Part shown: positions 9,611 to 18,072 of the stretch, one piece after another
Position numbering within the stretch: position 1 is the stretch's first letter
Layout: each line of letters starts with the position of its first letter
DNA from: Achromobacter anxifer
GTDB taxonomy: Bacteria; Pseudomonadota; Gammaproteobacteria; Burkholderiales; Burkholderiaceae_B
Reading direction: 5' to 3'
DNA: 64,000 bases
Assembly: GCF_903652925.1 (NCBI RefSeq)
Contig: NZ_CAHLAR010000013.1
Span: 62,001 to 126,000 of the forward strand
Position numbers and translations under genes: made by a program
The notes under the pieces: generated by a model
What the model was told of the DNA's origin: nothing
Seen by the model: only the letters and a program-made list of their open reading frames with translations
The model's database searches: none

Positions 9611-12205
9611 ATGAGCACCCCCCAGCAATCCTCCGCCAACCCGGGCGGCAAACCGGGCTTCCCCTGGAAACGAATCCTGGTCAAGGCCGGCGTGGCCGCC
9701 GCCGGCGCCGCCGTGTGCGGCGCCGTCCTGCTCGGCCTTGCGCTGGCCCTGGCCTGGCCCAGCCTGCCCGACCTGCACGCCATGACCGACTACCGGCCGC
9801 GGGTGCCGCTGCGCATCTACACGGCGGACAAGGTCCTGATCGGCGAATACGGCGAAGAGCACCGCAACGTGCTGCGCTTCGACGAAATCCCGCCCGTGAT
9901 GCGGCAGGCGGTGCTGGCGGCCGAGGACGACCGCTTCTACAGCCACGGCGGCGTGGACTGGATGGGCGTGGCGCGCGCGGTGCTGACCAACGTCGTCAAG
10001 GGCTCCAAGAGCCAGGGCGGCAGCACGATCACCATGCAAGTGGCGCGCAACTTCTACCTGTCGTCGGAAAAGACCTATTCGCGCAAGTTCTACGAGCTGC
10101 TGCTGACCTTCAAGATCGAATCCGAGCTCACCAAGGACCAGATCCTGGAGCTCTACATGAACCAGATCTACCTGGGCCACCGTGCCTATGGGTTCGCCGC
10201 CGCCTCGCGCACCTACCTGGGCAAGCCCCTGGCCGACGTCACGCCGGCGGAAGCCGCCATGCTCGCCGGTATCCCCAAGGCGCCGTCGCGCTTCAATCCC
10301 ATCACCAATTTCCCGCGCGCCGAAATCCGCCAGCACTACGTGCTGGGCCGCATGAAGACGCTGGGCTATCTGACTCCCGAGCAGGCCGATGAAGCTCTCA
10401 AGCAGCGCCTGACCATCCGCGGGGCGGACGGTTCCAGCGCGCGCGGCTTCGCCATCCATGGCGACTATCCGGCCGAACTGGCCCGCCAGCTGATGTACGG
10501 CGTGTTCCAGGAAGAGACCTACTCCAAGGGCATCGACGTCTACACCACCATCGATTCCAAGGACCAGGAAGCCGCCTATCGCGCCGTGCGCGACGGCGTC
10601 ATGGACTACACCCGCCGCGCCGTCTACCCCGGGCCGGAAGACCAGATCGAACTGCCCGACGGCGTCGAGAAGGACGCGACCGCGCTGGACGAGATCCTGG
10701 ACGGCGTGCAGGAAAAAACGCCGGACAGCGAAGACCTGCTGACCGCCGTGGTGCTGGCCGCCAGCCCCACCGAAGTGACGCTGGCCCGCAGCGCGCGCGA
10801 CATCATCACCATCTCCGACAAGAAGGCGCTGGCGGTCGTGGCCCGCGCCTTGAATCCCAAGGCCAGCGACAGCCAGCGCCTGCGCCGCGGTTCGGTGGTG
10901 TACATCCACAAGAACGGCGACGGCTGGGAAATCATCAACATGCCGGCCCTGCAAGCCGCGCTGGTCTCGATGGTGCCCCAGGACGGCGCCATCCGCGCCA
11001 TGGTCGGCGGCTTCGACTACAACCGCGGCGGCTTCAACCGCGTGACGCAGGCCTGGCGCCAGCCCGGCTCCAACATCAAGCCCTTCGTCTACGCCGCGGC
11101 GCTGGAGCGCGGCCTGACGCCGGCCACGCAGATCTCGGACCAGCCCTTCATGCTGACCGCCGAGCAGACCGGCTCCAAGGCTTGGCAGCCCAAGAACGAC
11201 GGCAACAAGTACGAGCCCATGCTGACCCTGCGCCAGGGCCTCATGCGTTCGAAGAACATGGTGTCGATCCGCATCCTGCAGGCCATCTCGCCGCAGTACG
11301 CCCAGGACTACCTGACCCGCTTCGGCTTCGACAAGTCGCGCTGGCCGGCCGTGCTGCCGCTGGCGCTGGGCGCGGGCGGCGCCACGCCGCTGCAGGTGGT
11401 CAACGGCTACAGCGTGTTCGCCAACGGCGGCTACCGCGTCACGCCCTATCTGGTGGACCGCGTCACCGACCGTTCCGGCAAGGTGCTGATGCAGGCGCAG
11501 CCGGTCGTCGCGGGCGACGAGCAGGCGCGCGCCATCGATCCCCGCACCGCCTGGGTCATGGACGACATCCTGCGCGGCGTCACGGTCAGCGGCACCGCCG
11601 CGCGCGCGCACCAGGTGCTCAAGCGCAACGATATCGGCGGCAAGACCGGCACCACCAACGATGCCGTGGACGTCTGGTTCTCGGGCTTCACGCCCAGTCT
11701 GGCGACCACCGTCTGGATGGGCTTCGACCAGCCCAAGTCGCTGGGCACCAACGAATTCGGCAGCGGCCTGGCCCTGAGCACCTGGCTGGACTACATGCAG
11801 CCTGCGCTCAAGGGCATCCCCGAAGCCAAGCCCGCGCCGCGGCCGGACGGCCTGATCGTGGACAACGGCGAATACTATTTCTCGGAATTCCCGCCGGGCC
11901 AGGCCGTGGCCTCGCTGGACCTGTCCTCGGGCGACGCGCTGACCGATTTCCTGAACAACAATCGCTCGACCGACGGCGTGGATACCTCGGTGAAGCCTCT
12001 GCAACAGCCCGGTGGCGCCGTGCCGCAGGACGGCTCCGTCCAGCCGCCCGTGGCGCTGCCCGTGCCTGTGCCGTCCGCCGGCGGCACGCCCGCCGCCAAC
12101 CCGCCGGCGATCCCGCCCATTCCGGTACCGCGCGTGGAAGGCGATGCGCCCGCCCGCGCCAGCGCCGTCAGCGGCGTCGGCGCCCTGGCCGCGCGCCCGC
12201 TCTAG
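9611..12205 (+). CDS. Class A penicillin-binding protein (PBP1A-like)
   Basis: An 864-residue bifunctional peptidoglycan synthase. A short cytosolic N terminus and one transmembrane helix (about 22-50) anchor it in the inner membrane. The glycosyltransferase (GT51) domain carries the catalytic EDDRFYSHGG motif near residue 105 and GGSTITMQ. The transpeptidase domain has the serine motif SNIK near residue 489, SKN near 547 and KTGTT near 678. A low-complexity Pro/Ala/Val tail covers the last 80 residues or so. It lies alone, between a broken regulator and a convergent phosphatase gene, and not in the pilMNOPQ/aroK setting where mrcA often sits, so it may be a second PBP1A-type paralogue. Confidence 0.93.
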   Translation: MSTPQQSSANPGGKPGFPWKRILVKAGVAAAGAAVCGAVLLGLALALAWPSLPDLHAMTDYRPRVPLRIYTADKVLIGEYGEEHRNVLRFDEIPPVMRQAVLAAEDDRFYSHGGVDWMGVARAVLTNVVKGSKSQGGSTITMQVARNFYLSSEKTYSRKFYELLLTFKIESELTKDQILELYMNQIYLGHRAYGFAAASRTYLGKPLADVTPAEAAMLAGIPKAPSRFNPITNFPRAEIRQHYVLGRMKTLGYLTPEQADEALKQRLTIRGADGSSARGFAIHGDYPAELARQLMYGVFQEETYSKGIDVYTTIDSKDQEAAYRAVRDGVMDYTRRAVYPGPEDQIELPDGVEKDATALDEILDGVQEKTPDSEDLLTAVVLAASPTEVTLARSARDIITISDKKALAVVARALNPKASDSQRLRRGSVVYIHKNGDGWEIINMPALQAALVSMVPQDGAIRAMVGGFDYNRGGFNRVTQAWRQPGSNIKPFVYAAALERGLTPATQISDQPFMLTAEQTGSKAWQPKNDGNKYEPMLTLRQGLMRSKNMVSIRILQAISPQYAQDYLTRFGFDKSRWPAVLPLALGAGGATPLQVVNGYSVFANGGYRVTPYLVDRVTDRSGKVLMQAQPVVAGDEQARAIDPRTAWVMDDILRGVTVSGTAARAHQVLKRNDIGGKTGTTNDAVDVWFSGFTPSLATTVWMGFDQPKSLGTNEFGSGLALSTWLDYMQPALKGIPEAKPAPRPDGLIVDNGEYYFSEFPPGQAVASLDLSSGDALTDFLNNNRSTDGVDTSVKPLQQPGGAVPQDGSVQPPVALPVPVPSAGGTPAANPPAIPPIPVPRVEGDAPARASAVSGVGALAARPL

Positions 12206-12214
12206 TCCCGCTTT

Positions 12215-12250
12215 GCGCCTGGCCGGGGAGGCCAGGCGCCCTTTCCCTTA
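12215..12250 (+). terminator. Intrinsic terminator of the penicillin-binding protein gene
   Basis: A perfect 10-bp stem, GCGCCTGGCC (12215-12224) with GGCCAGGCGC (12230-12239), has a five-base loop and is followed by a pyrimidine-rich CCTTTCCCTT tract. It begins ten bases after the stop codon. Confidence 0.75.
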
Positions 12251-12285
12251 CTCCTGCTTCGCCTCCCAACCAGGCGCCCTTTCCC
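12232..12285. repeat. 16-bp direct repeat around the terminator
   Basis: CCAGGCGCCCTTTCCC occurs at 12232-12247 and again at 12270-12285. The first copy includes the 3' arm and tail of the terminator, and the second abuts the end of the phosphatase gene. It looks like a small local duplication of about 38 bases. Confidence 0.6.
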
Positions 12286-12999
12286 CTATTCCAGCTCCGC
12301 GAGTTCGGTCACGACCTCGCGCGGCCAGGCCTGCAGGGACTCCAGGTCCAGGAAAGTGAAGTAGCCGGCTTTCCAGCCCTCGGTATCGATGTGGTAGACG
12401 TTGCCCAGCAGCAGCGGCGCGGCGACCGGCGTATGCCCGGCCACCACCGCCCGCACCCCGCGGATGCCGGTGCGGTCCATCTGCCGCAGGCGGTCGCGCG
12501 ACCACTGGCAGGCGGCGCTGGTGCGCTGGTAGCGGTCCTGCAGCGCGGATTCCAGCCGCGGCCAGAACAGCACCGGGCAATCGGCATGCAGCAGCCCCAC
12601 GGCCCCGTCCCGGGTCTCGACCTCGATGGCGATGGGCAATTGGGCGAAGGCTTCCGCATAGACCTTCTGGCGCTCCGCGGGCAGGTCCAGGAACCAGCCG
12701 CCGCCATAGCCGCGCCAATTGTCCACGTCCACCCGGCCCGTGCGCACGTGGCGGATGGCGTAATCCTCGTGATTGCCCTGGACCGCGTAGAACCAGGGCC
12801 GCTCCAGCCAGTCGAGCACGGCCTCGTTTTCCGGGCCCCTGTCGACCAGGTCCCCCACGGAAAACAGGCGGTCCCTGGAAGGATCGAAGCCCAACTGGTC
12901 CAGGCTCGCCTGCAGGCGGGAAAAATGTCCATGCAGGTCGCCCACCGCGAAATCGCGGCCTAGCTCATTGCGCGGAACCTTCAGAAAACGCTGCTCCAT
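12286..12999 (-). CDS. PPP-family metallophosphatase (serine/threonine phosphatase PrpA/PphA type)
   Basis: A 237-residue cytosolic phosphoesterase with every signature of the PPP family: GDLHG (Asp21, His23), GDLVDRGP (Asp50, Arg54) and GNHE (Asn76, His77). A late histidine motif, GHTPV, is near residue 195. These residues bind two metal ions and cleave phosphate esters. The bacterial relatives are protein phosphatases such as PrpA/PphA or nucleotide phosphatases of the ApaH group. The short length and lack of a C-terminal extension favour the former. It is convergent with the upstream penicillin-binding protein gene. Confidence 0.85.
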   Translation of the reverse strand: MEQRFLKVPRNELGRDFAVGDLHGHFSRLQASLDQLGFDPSRDRLFSVGDLVDRGPENEAVLDWLERPWFYAVQGNHEDYAIRHVRTGRVDVDNWRGYGGGWFLDLPAERQKVYAEAFAQLPIAIEVETRDGAVGLLHADCPVLFWPRLESALQDRYQRTSAACQWSRDRLRQMDRTGIRGVRAVVAGHTPVAAPLLLGNVYHIDTEGWKAGYFTFLDLESLQAWPREVVTELAELE

Positions 13000-13113
13000 G
13001 ATGATCCGGAACTGACTCTGGTTGATGCTTGATCCCTCTTTTTAACCCGCTTTACCCCCACCCCAGCTTTCATCCCCGGCGCTACCGAGGTCAAAAATTT
13101 GATGACGCGAATC

Positions 13114-13135
13114 GAAATTATTCGCGATAATATTC
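13114..13135 (+). promoter_or_regulatory. Possible Fur-like inverted repeat upstream of the PepSY gene
   Basis: ATTAT (13117-13121) and ATAAT (13127-13131) form an inverted repeat around TCGCG in an AT-rich island, and GATAAT is present on the + strand. The match to a 19-bp Fur box is only moderate. PepSY membrane proteins are often iron-regulated, which makes the guess worth testing. Confidence 0.3.
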
Positions 13136-13190
13136 AGCTTTGCCCCAACCCGTGCCTGCAAGGGCCGCGTCAACCGCCACCGCCCTCCCC

Positions 13191-14366
13191 ATGACTGCCG
13201 CGTCCACCATCAAAACCTGGTACCTGGTCCACAAGTGGACCAGCCTGGTCTGCACGATCTTCCTGCTCATCATCTGCCTTACCGGCCTGCCGCTGGTGTT
13301 CCACCACGAAATCGAGCACTGGCTCGACGACGCCAAGCCGCTGTCGGACGTGCCCGCCTCGACGCCGCGCGCCAACATGGATCAGCTGGTCACCGGCGCC
13401 CGGGCCATGTACCCGGAGGAAGTCGTCGACTACCTGTTCTTCGACCCTGACGAGCCGCAGGTCTACGTGGGCATGGCGAAGAAACCCGGCGACGCCCTGG
13501 TGTCCGGCCACGCCGTGCGCATGGACGGGCGCACCGGCGACGTGCTGCTGGACGGCCCGCTCTACACGCAGGACAAGTTTTCCTTCATGGGCATCATGCT
13601 GGCGCTGCACGTGGACCTGTTCGCGGGCCTGCCCGGCGAACTGTTCCTGGGCTTCATGGGGCTGCTGTTCTGCGTCGCGATCGTGTCCGGCGTGGTGCTC
13701 TACGGCCCTTTCATGAAGAAGCTGGAATTCGGCACCGTGCGCGTCGCCCGCTCCACCCGCCTGAAATGGCTGGACCTGCACAACCTGCTGGGCATCGTGA
13801 CGCTGGTCTGGGCCTTCGTGGTGGGCGTCACCGGCGTCATCAACGAGCTGTCCACGCCGCTGTTCCGCCTGTGGCAGTCCACCGAACTGGTGCGCATCCT
13901 GGAGCCCTACAAGGGCCAGGACGTGCCCACCCAACTGGCCTCTGCCCAGGGCGCCGCCGACACGGCCCGCAAGGCCATGCCCGACAGCGAGGTCTCGTTC
14001 ATCGCCTTCCCCGGCAACGCCTTCGGCAGCCCCCACCATTACATCGTCTGGATGCGGGGCGACTCGCCGCTGACCTCGCGCCTGAACACGCCAGTCCTGG
14101 TGGACGCCAAGACCGGCGACCTGACCACCGTGGCCCGGATGCCCTGGTACCTGACCGCGCTGGAACTGTCCCGTCCGCTGCATTTCGGCGACTACGCCGG
14201 CATGCCGCTGAAGATCATCTGGGCGCTGCTGGACGTCATCACCATCATTGTCCTGATCAGCGGCCTCTATCTCTGGCTCGCCCGGCGCCGCGCCACCGAG
14301 GCGCGCATCGCCGAGCTGGTGCGCAAGCACGAGGCAGCCGCCCTTCCGAAAAGGACTCCCGCATGA
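13191..14366 (+). CDS. PepSY-associated transmembrane protein
   Basis: A 391-residue inner-membrane protein of the PepSY_TM (PiuB-like) family. The first transmembrane helix follows KTWYLVHKWTSL, where the histidine is typical of the family. Periplasmic PepSY modules lie between helices, and the last helix is near residues 345-370. Members are often found with TonB-dependent siderophore receptors and are implicated in iron or haem handling or ferric-siderophore reduction. No receptor is nearby here. The ATG at 13191 is chosen. A TTG at 13140 would add 17 residues. The stop overlaps the start of a small membrane-protein gene by four bases, which implies co-expression. Confidence 0.8.
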   Translation: MTAASTIKTWYLVHKWTSLVCTIFLLIICLTGLPLVFHHEIEHWLDDAKPLSDVPASTPRANMDQLVTGARAMYPEEVVDYLFFDPDEPQVYVGMAKKPGDALVSGHAVRMDGRTGDVLLDGPLYTQDKFSFMGIMLALHVDLFAGLPGELFLGFMGLLFCVAIVSGVVLYGPFMKKLEFGTVRVARSTRLKWLDLHNLLGIVTLVWAFVVGVTGVINELSTPLFRLWQSTELVRILEPYKGQDVPTQLASAQGAADTARKAMPDSEVSFIAFPGNAFGSPHHYIVWMRGDSPLTSRLNTPVLVDAKTGDLTTVARMPWYLTALELSRPLHFGDYAGMPLKIIWALLDVITIIVLISGLYLWLARRRATEARIAELVRKHEAAALPKRTPA

Positions 14367-14548
14367 GCAAGACGACCCGCGGTTTCATGTTTGTCTGGGG
14401 CGCCCCGCTGCTGCTGGGAGTACTCAGCGTGTTCGGCCTGATGGCCGCCCTGCTCGGCACCGGCGCCTGGCACTGGGCGTCCTGGACGGCCCTGGCCATC
14501 CTGCTGGGCGTCATCGCGCGCTACTGGCTGTTCCCGCTGAAGCCGTAG
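14363..14548 (+). CDS. Small two-helix membrane protein, partner of PepSY protein
   Basis: A 61-residue protein made almost entirely of two hydrophobic helices (about residues 8-30 and 36-55), preceded by a short basic N terminus. The start lies inside an ATGA overlap with the PepSY gene, so translation is probably coupled and the two proteins probably act together. No domain is recognised. Similar small hydrophobic genes accompany PepSY_TM proteins in related bacteria, as far as I know. Confidence 0.75.
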   Translation: MSKTTRGFMFVWGAPLLLGVLSVFGLMAALLGTGAWHWASWTALAILLGVIARYWLFPLKP

Positions 14549-14566
14549 CGCGCGGCGTGCAGCGCC

Positions 14567-15394
14567 TTATTTGCCGAACTTTTCCGGGTCCGGCCCCAGG
14601 CGCGCGCCTTCCTTGATGCCGTCGATGGCGGCCATGTCCGCCGCTGACAGTTCAAAGTCGAAGACGTCGATGTTCTCGCGGATGCGGGCCGGCGTCACCG
14701 ACTTCGGGATCACGATCAGATCGCTCTGCAGATGCCAGCGCAAGGTCACCTGGGCGGGCGATTTACCGTATTTCCGCGCCAGATCCACGATGACCTTTTC
14801 CTTGGCGACGCCGCCCTGGGCCAGCGGGCTCCACGATTCCGTGGCAATGCCATGCTTGGCATGGAAGGCCCTCAGCGCGCGCTGGGTGAAGCCGGGATGC
14901 AGCTCGATCTGGTTGACCGCAGGCGTCACGCCCGACGCGTCGATCAGTTGCTCCAGGTTGGCCTGGGTGAAGTTGGACACCCCGATGGAGCGCGCGCGGC
15001 CGTCTTCCTTCATTTCGATCATGGCCTTCCAGGCGTCCAGGAACTTGGCGCTGCCCGCGACGGGCCAGTGGATCAGGTAGAGGTCCACATATGCCAGGCC
15101 CAGCTTCTCCAGGCTTTCGTCCATGGCCTTGTGGGCGTCGTCGTAGCCGTGCCGGTCGTTCCAGAGCTTGGTCGTGATGTACAGGTCCTTGCGCGCCACG
15201 CCGGCCGCTCGCAGGCCCGCGCCGACGCCAGCCTCGTTGCCGTAGATGGCGGCGGTGTCCACCGAGCGGTAGCCCGCCGCCAACGCCTCTTTCACACTGG
15301 CGGCCGCCTGATCGTCCGGCACCTGCCAGACGCCCAGGCCCAGCTGCGGGATCTTGCCGCCGTCGTTCAACTTCACTGCGGGTACTTTCGCCAT
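14567..15394 (-). CDS. Aldo/keto reductase (2,5-diketo-D-gluconate reductase type)
   Basis: A 275-residue NADPH-dependent oxidoreductase with the full AKR catalytic tetrad Asp46, Tyr51, Lys76 and His109. The family motifs GYRSVDTAAIYGNE, LIHWP and GVSNF and the C-terminal IPKS cofactor motif are all present. It resembles DkgA/DkgB, which reduce 2,5-diketo-gluconate and small aldehydes such as methylglyoxal. The ATG at 15394 has a good GGAGGG ribosome-binding site. It is transcribed alone and divergently from the ABC exporter. Confidence 0.9.
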   Translation of the reverse strand: MAKVPAVKLNDGGKIPQLGLGVWQVPDDQAAASVKEALAAGYRSVDTAAIYGNEAGVGAGLRAAGVARKDLYITTKLWNDRHGYDDAHKAMDESLEKLGLAYVDLYLIHWPVAGSAKFLDAWKAMIEMKEDGRARSIGVSNFTQANLEQLIDASGVTPAVNQIELHPGFTQRALRAFHAKHGIATESWSPLAQGGVAKEKVIVDLARKYGKSPAQVTLRWHLQSDLIVIPKSVTPARIRENIDVFDFELSAADMAAIDGIKEGARLGPDPEKFGK

Positions 15395-15734
15395 AAGACC
15401 CTCCGTAGCTTGCAACGCGACGTCCGCGCGGCGAATATGCGCCGGGTCGCGCAACCAAGGGGCAGCCAGGCTCGATCCTTGGTTGGACAGTAAAAAACGG
15501 GCCCGCCAGGCTGCGCCCGTAACGCCATGCCGGATTGAAAACCCCCGGGAGAGGTCCACGCATCCCAGGGGTCATGAGGCCGATATTACCTCCAAGGCCG
15601 CGTATTGCTTGAATGTCCTTCCACGAAGCAGGCAATCCGCCCCTGCCAGGGCCCTTCGGCGGACAATACCGGCTGTATCCGATAATGCGCTTCCGACGGC
15701 CTGCCGGCCATGCATAACCCACCCGGCCCTGACC
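15395..15734. other. Intergenic region between aldo/keto reductase and ABC exporter
   Basis: This 340-base gap contains no convincing gene. On the minus strand it holds a CCCC(T)GGGA/TCCCGGGG stem near 15540-15570 and a terminator-like hairpin at 15494-15522, so a short transcript could lie here (see findings). Confidence 0.5.
15494..15522 (-). terminator. Terminator-like hairpin upstream of aldo/keto reductase
   Basis: On the minus strand ACGGGC (15522-15517) pairs with GCCCGT (15504-15499) and is followed by a run of T residues. There is no recognised gene upstream of it on that strand, so it may end a small RNA or act in the reductase leader. Confidence 0.4.
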
Positions 15735-17540
15735 ATGAATGCTCCTGAAACGCGGTCCAAGCCCCGCGGCGGTTTCTCCACCCTGCGGACCCTGTTTCCC
15801 TATCTCTGGCCCCCCGGCGAAACCGGCCTGAAGGTCCGCGTGGTCGCAGCCCTGCTGTGCCTGTTCGCGGCCAAGGGCGCCACGGTCTACGTTCCCCTGC
15901 TGTACAAACAGGCCATCGACGAACTGGGCCAGGGCTCGCCCGGCGCCGTCACGGTGCCGCTGGGCCTGATCCTGGCCTACGGCACGGCCCGGGTGCTATC
16001 GCTGCTGTTCTCGGAGCTGCGCGACGCCATCTTCGCGCGGGTCGGCCAGCACGCCATCCGCGCGGTGGGCCTGCAGGTCTTCCGCCACCTGCACGCGCTG
16101 GCGCTGCGCTTTCACCTGACGCGCCAGACCGGCGGCCTGAACCGCGCCATCGAACGCGGCACCAAGGGCATCCAGACGCTGCTGTCGTTCCTGCTCTTCA
16201 GCATCCTGCCGACCTTCTTCGAGATCGGGCTGGTCTGCATCGTGCTCTGGAAGATGTTCGACATCTGGCTGGCGCTGGCCACCGGCGCCACCGTCACGCT
16301 GTACATGGCGTACACGCTGCTCGTCACGGAGTGGCGCGCCAAGTTCCGGCGCCAGATGAACGAGACCGACTCCGAGGCCAACACTAAGGCCATCGAGAGC
16401 CTGCTGAACTACGAGACAGTCAAGTACTTCGGCAACGAGGAGCACGAGGCGCGCCGCTACGACGCGTCGCTGACCCGCTACGAGCGCGCCGCCGTTCGCA
16501 GCCAGGTCAGCCTGTCGATCCTCAACATCGGCCAGGCCGCCATCATCTCGGTGGGCCTCACCCTGGTCATGTGGATGGCCGCCACCGGCATCGCCGAGGG
16601 CCGCTACACGCTGGGGGACTTCGTGCTGGTCAACACCTACCTGCTGCAGCTGTACCAGCCGCTGAGCTTCTTCGGCTTCGTCTACCGCGAAATCAAGCAG
16701 GCCATCATCGACATGGAACGCATGTTCGAACTGCTGGGCCAGGACCGCGAAGTGGCCGACAGCCCGGACGCCCAACCCCTGCGCGTGGCGGGCGGCGAGG
16801 TGGAATTCCGCGACGTGCATTTCGGCTACGATCCGCGCCGGCCCATCCTGAAGGGCGTCAGCTTCACCATCCCGGCCGGCCGGACCGTGGCCGTGGTCGG
16901 CACCTCCGGCGCGGGCAAATCGACGATCGCGCGCCTGCTGTTCCGCTTCTACGACGCGGACGGCGGCGCGATCCTGATCGACGGCCAGGACGTGCGCAAT
17001 GTCACCCAGGCCAGCCTGCGGGCCGCGATCGGCGTCGTGCCGCAGGACACGGTGCTGTTCAACGACACCATCCTCTACAACATCGGCTACGGACGCCCGG
17101 GCGCCACGGACGGCGAAATCCAGGCCGCGGCGCGCCTGGCGCACATCCACGACCTGATCATGGCCATGCCCGACGGCTACCAGACCATGGTGGGCGAACG
17201 CGGGCTGAAACTGTCCGGCGGCGAAAAACAGCGCGTGGCGATCGCCCGCACCATCCTGAAGGACCCGGCCATCTTCCTGTTCGACGAGGCCACCAGCGCG
17301 CTGGACACCCATACGGAACGCGAAATCCAAACCAATCTGCGCGAAGTCAGCCAGGGCCGCAGCACCCTGATCATCGCCCACCGCCTGTCCACCGTGGCCG
17401 ACGCGGACGAGATCATCGTGCTGGCCGATGGCCGCATCATCGAACGCGGCCGCCATCCGCAGCTGCTGGCGCATGGCGGCGTCTATGCCGGCATGTGGGC
17501 GCGGCAGCAGGAAGGCGCCCAGGCCGGCGCGCCGGATTGA
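15735..17540 (+). CDS. Atm1-type ABC exporter (fused permease and ATPase)
   Basis: A 601-residue half-transporter. Six membrane helices (about residues 30-330) carry the Atm1/HMT signature LNYETVKYFGNE, associated with glutathione-derived substrates. The ATPase domain has Walker A GTSGAGKST near residue 391, signature LSGGE near 495 and Walker B IFLFDEATS near 515, and a switch histidine in IIAHRLS. Bacterial Atm1 proteins export glutathione polysulfides, metallated glutathione or Fe-S precursors. The ATG at 15735 is favoured, because residues upstream do not belong to the family. The downstream Rieske gene is 52 bases away and may be co-transcribed. Confidence 0.9.
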   Translation: MNAPETRSKPRGGFSTLRTLFPYLWPPGETGLKVRVVAALLCLFAAKGATVYVPLLYKQAIDELGQGSPGAVTVPLGLILAYGTARVLSLLFSELRDAIFARVGQHAIRAVGLQVFRHLHALALRFHLTRQTGGLNRAIERGTKGIQTLLSFLLFSILPTFFEIGLVCIVLWKMFDIWLALATGATVTLYMAYTLLVTEWRAKFRRQMNETDSEANTKAIESLLNYETVKYFGNEEHEARRYDASLTRYERAAVRSQVSLSILNIGQAAIISVGLTLVMWMAATGIAEGRYTLGDFVLVNTYLLQLYQPLSFFGFVYREIKQAIIDMERMFELLGQDREVADSPDAQPLRVAGGEVEFRDVHFGYDPRRPILKGVSFTIPAGRTVAVVGTSGAGKSTIARLLFRFYDADGGAILIDGQDVRNVTQASLRAAIGVVPQDTVLFNDTILYNIGYGRPGATDGEIQAAARLAHIHDLIMAMPDGYQTMVGERGLKLSGGEKQRVAIARTILKDPAIFLFDEATSALDTHTEREIQTNLREVSQGRSTLIIAHRLSTVADADEIIVLADGRIIERGRHPQLLAHGGVYAGMWARQQEGAQAGAPD

Positions 17541-17592
17541 CAAGCCCGGCGCCCTGCCCGAACATCGCACCCTTTTGCATTCCAGGCCTCCC

Positions 17593-17991
17593 ATGCAGGA
17601 TCAGAACCCCGCCCCCGCCATTCGCGTCTGCGCGTCGGCCGAGCTCGCCAACGGCGGCCTGGGCGTGAAAATCCCCGTGTCCGACGCCGCAGGCCGGACC
17701 ACGGCCTTCTTCGTGCGCTACCAGGACCGCGTGCACGGCTATCTCAACCGCTGCGCCCACGTGGGCGTGGAACTGGACTGGGAAGGCAGCTTCTTCACCC
17801 GGGCCGGCGACCTGATCATGTGCGCGCGCCACGGCGCGACCTACCAGCCGGACACCGGCCTGTGCGTGGGCGGCCCCTGCAAGAACGGCCGCCTGACCGC
17901 GCTGGCGGTCGAGGAACGCGACGGCGCCGTCTACTGGCAGCCCGCCGGCAAGATCCGTCCGCTGGCGGACGCGGACGCCGGCCAGGCCTGA
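17593..17991 (+). CDS. Rieske [2Fe-2S] protein
   Basis: A 132-residue soluble protein consisting of one Rieske fold. The cluster ligands are Cys54/His56 (CAH) and Cys77/His80 (CARH). It lacks a signal peptide or membrane anchor and has no oxygenase catalytic domain, so it is a ferredoxin-like electron carrier of the kind often annotated only as Rieske domain protein. Its position straight after an Atm1-type exporter is suggestive of a link with Fe-S or glutathione metabolism, but its partner is unknown. Confidence 0.85.
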   Translation: MQDQNPAPAIRVCASAELANGGLGVKIPVSDAAGRTTAFFVRYQDRVHGYLNRCAHVGVELDWEGSFFTRAGDLIMCARHGATYQPDTGLCVGGPCKNGRLTALAVEERDGAVYWQPAGKIRPLADADAGQA

Positions 17992-18072
17992 TTCGGGAGG
18001 CGCTGGCTTCGCTGGCCCAGTCCAGCCCCACACCCTGCCCCGATCCGCGCGGGCATCAGGCTGGTGGCCGCG

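Noticed and set aside
9596-12004. 802-codon open frame on the minus strand opposite the penicillin-binding protein
   Set aside because: Shadow of the conserved transpeptidase gene; His/Gly/Gln-rich sequence without motifs.
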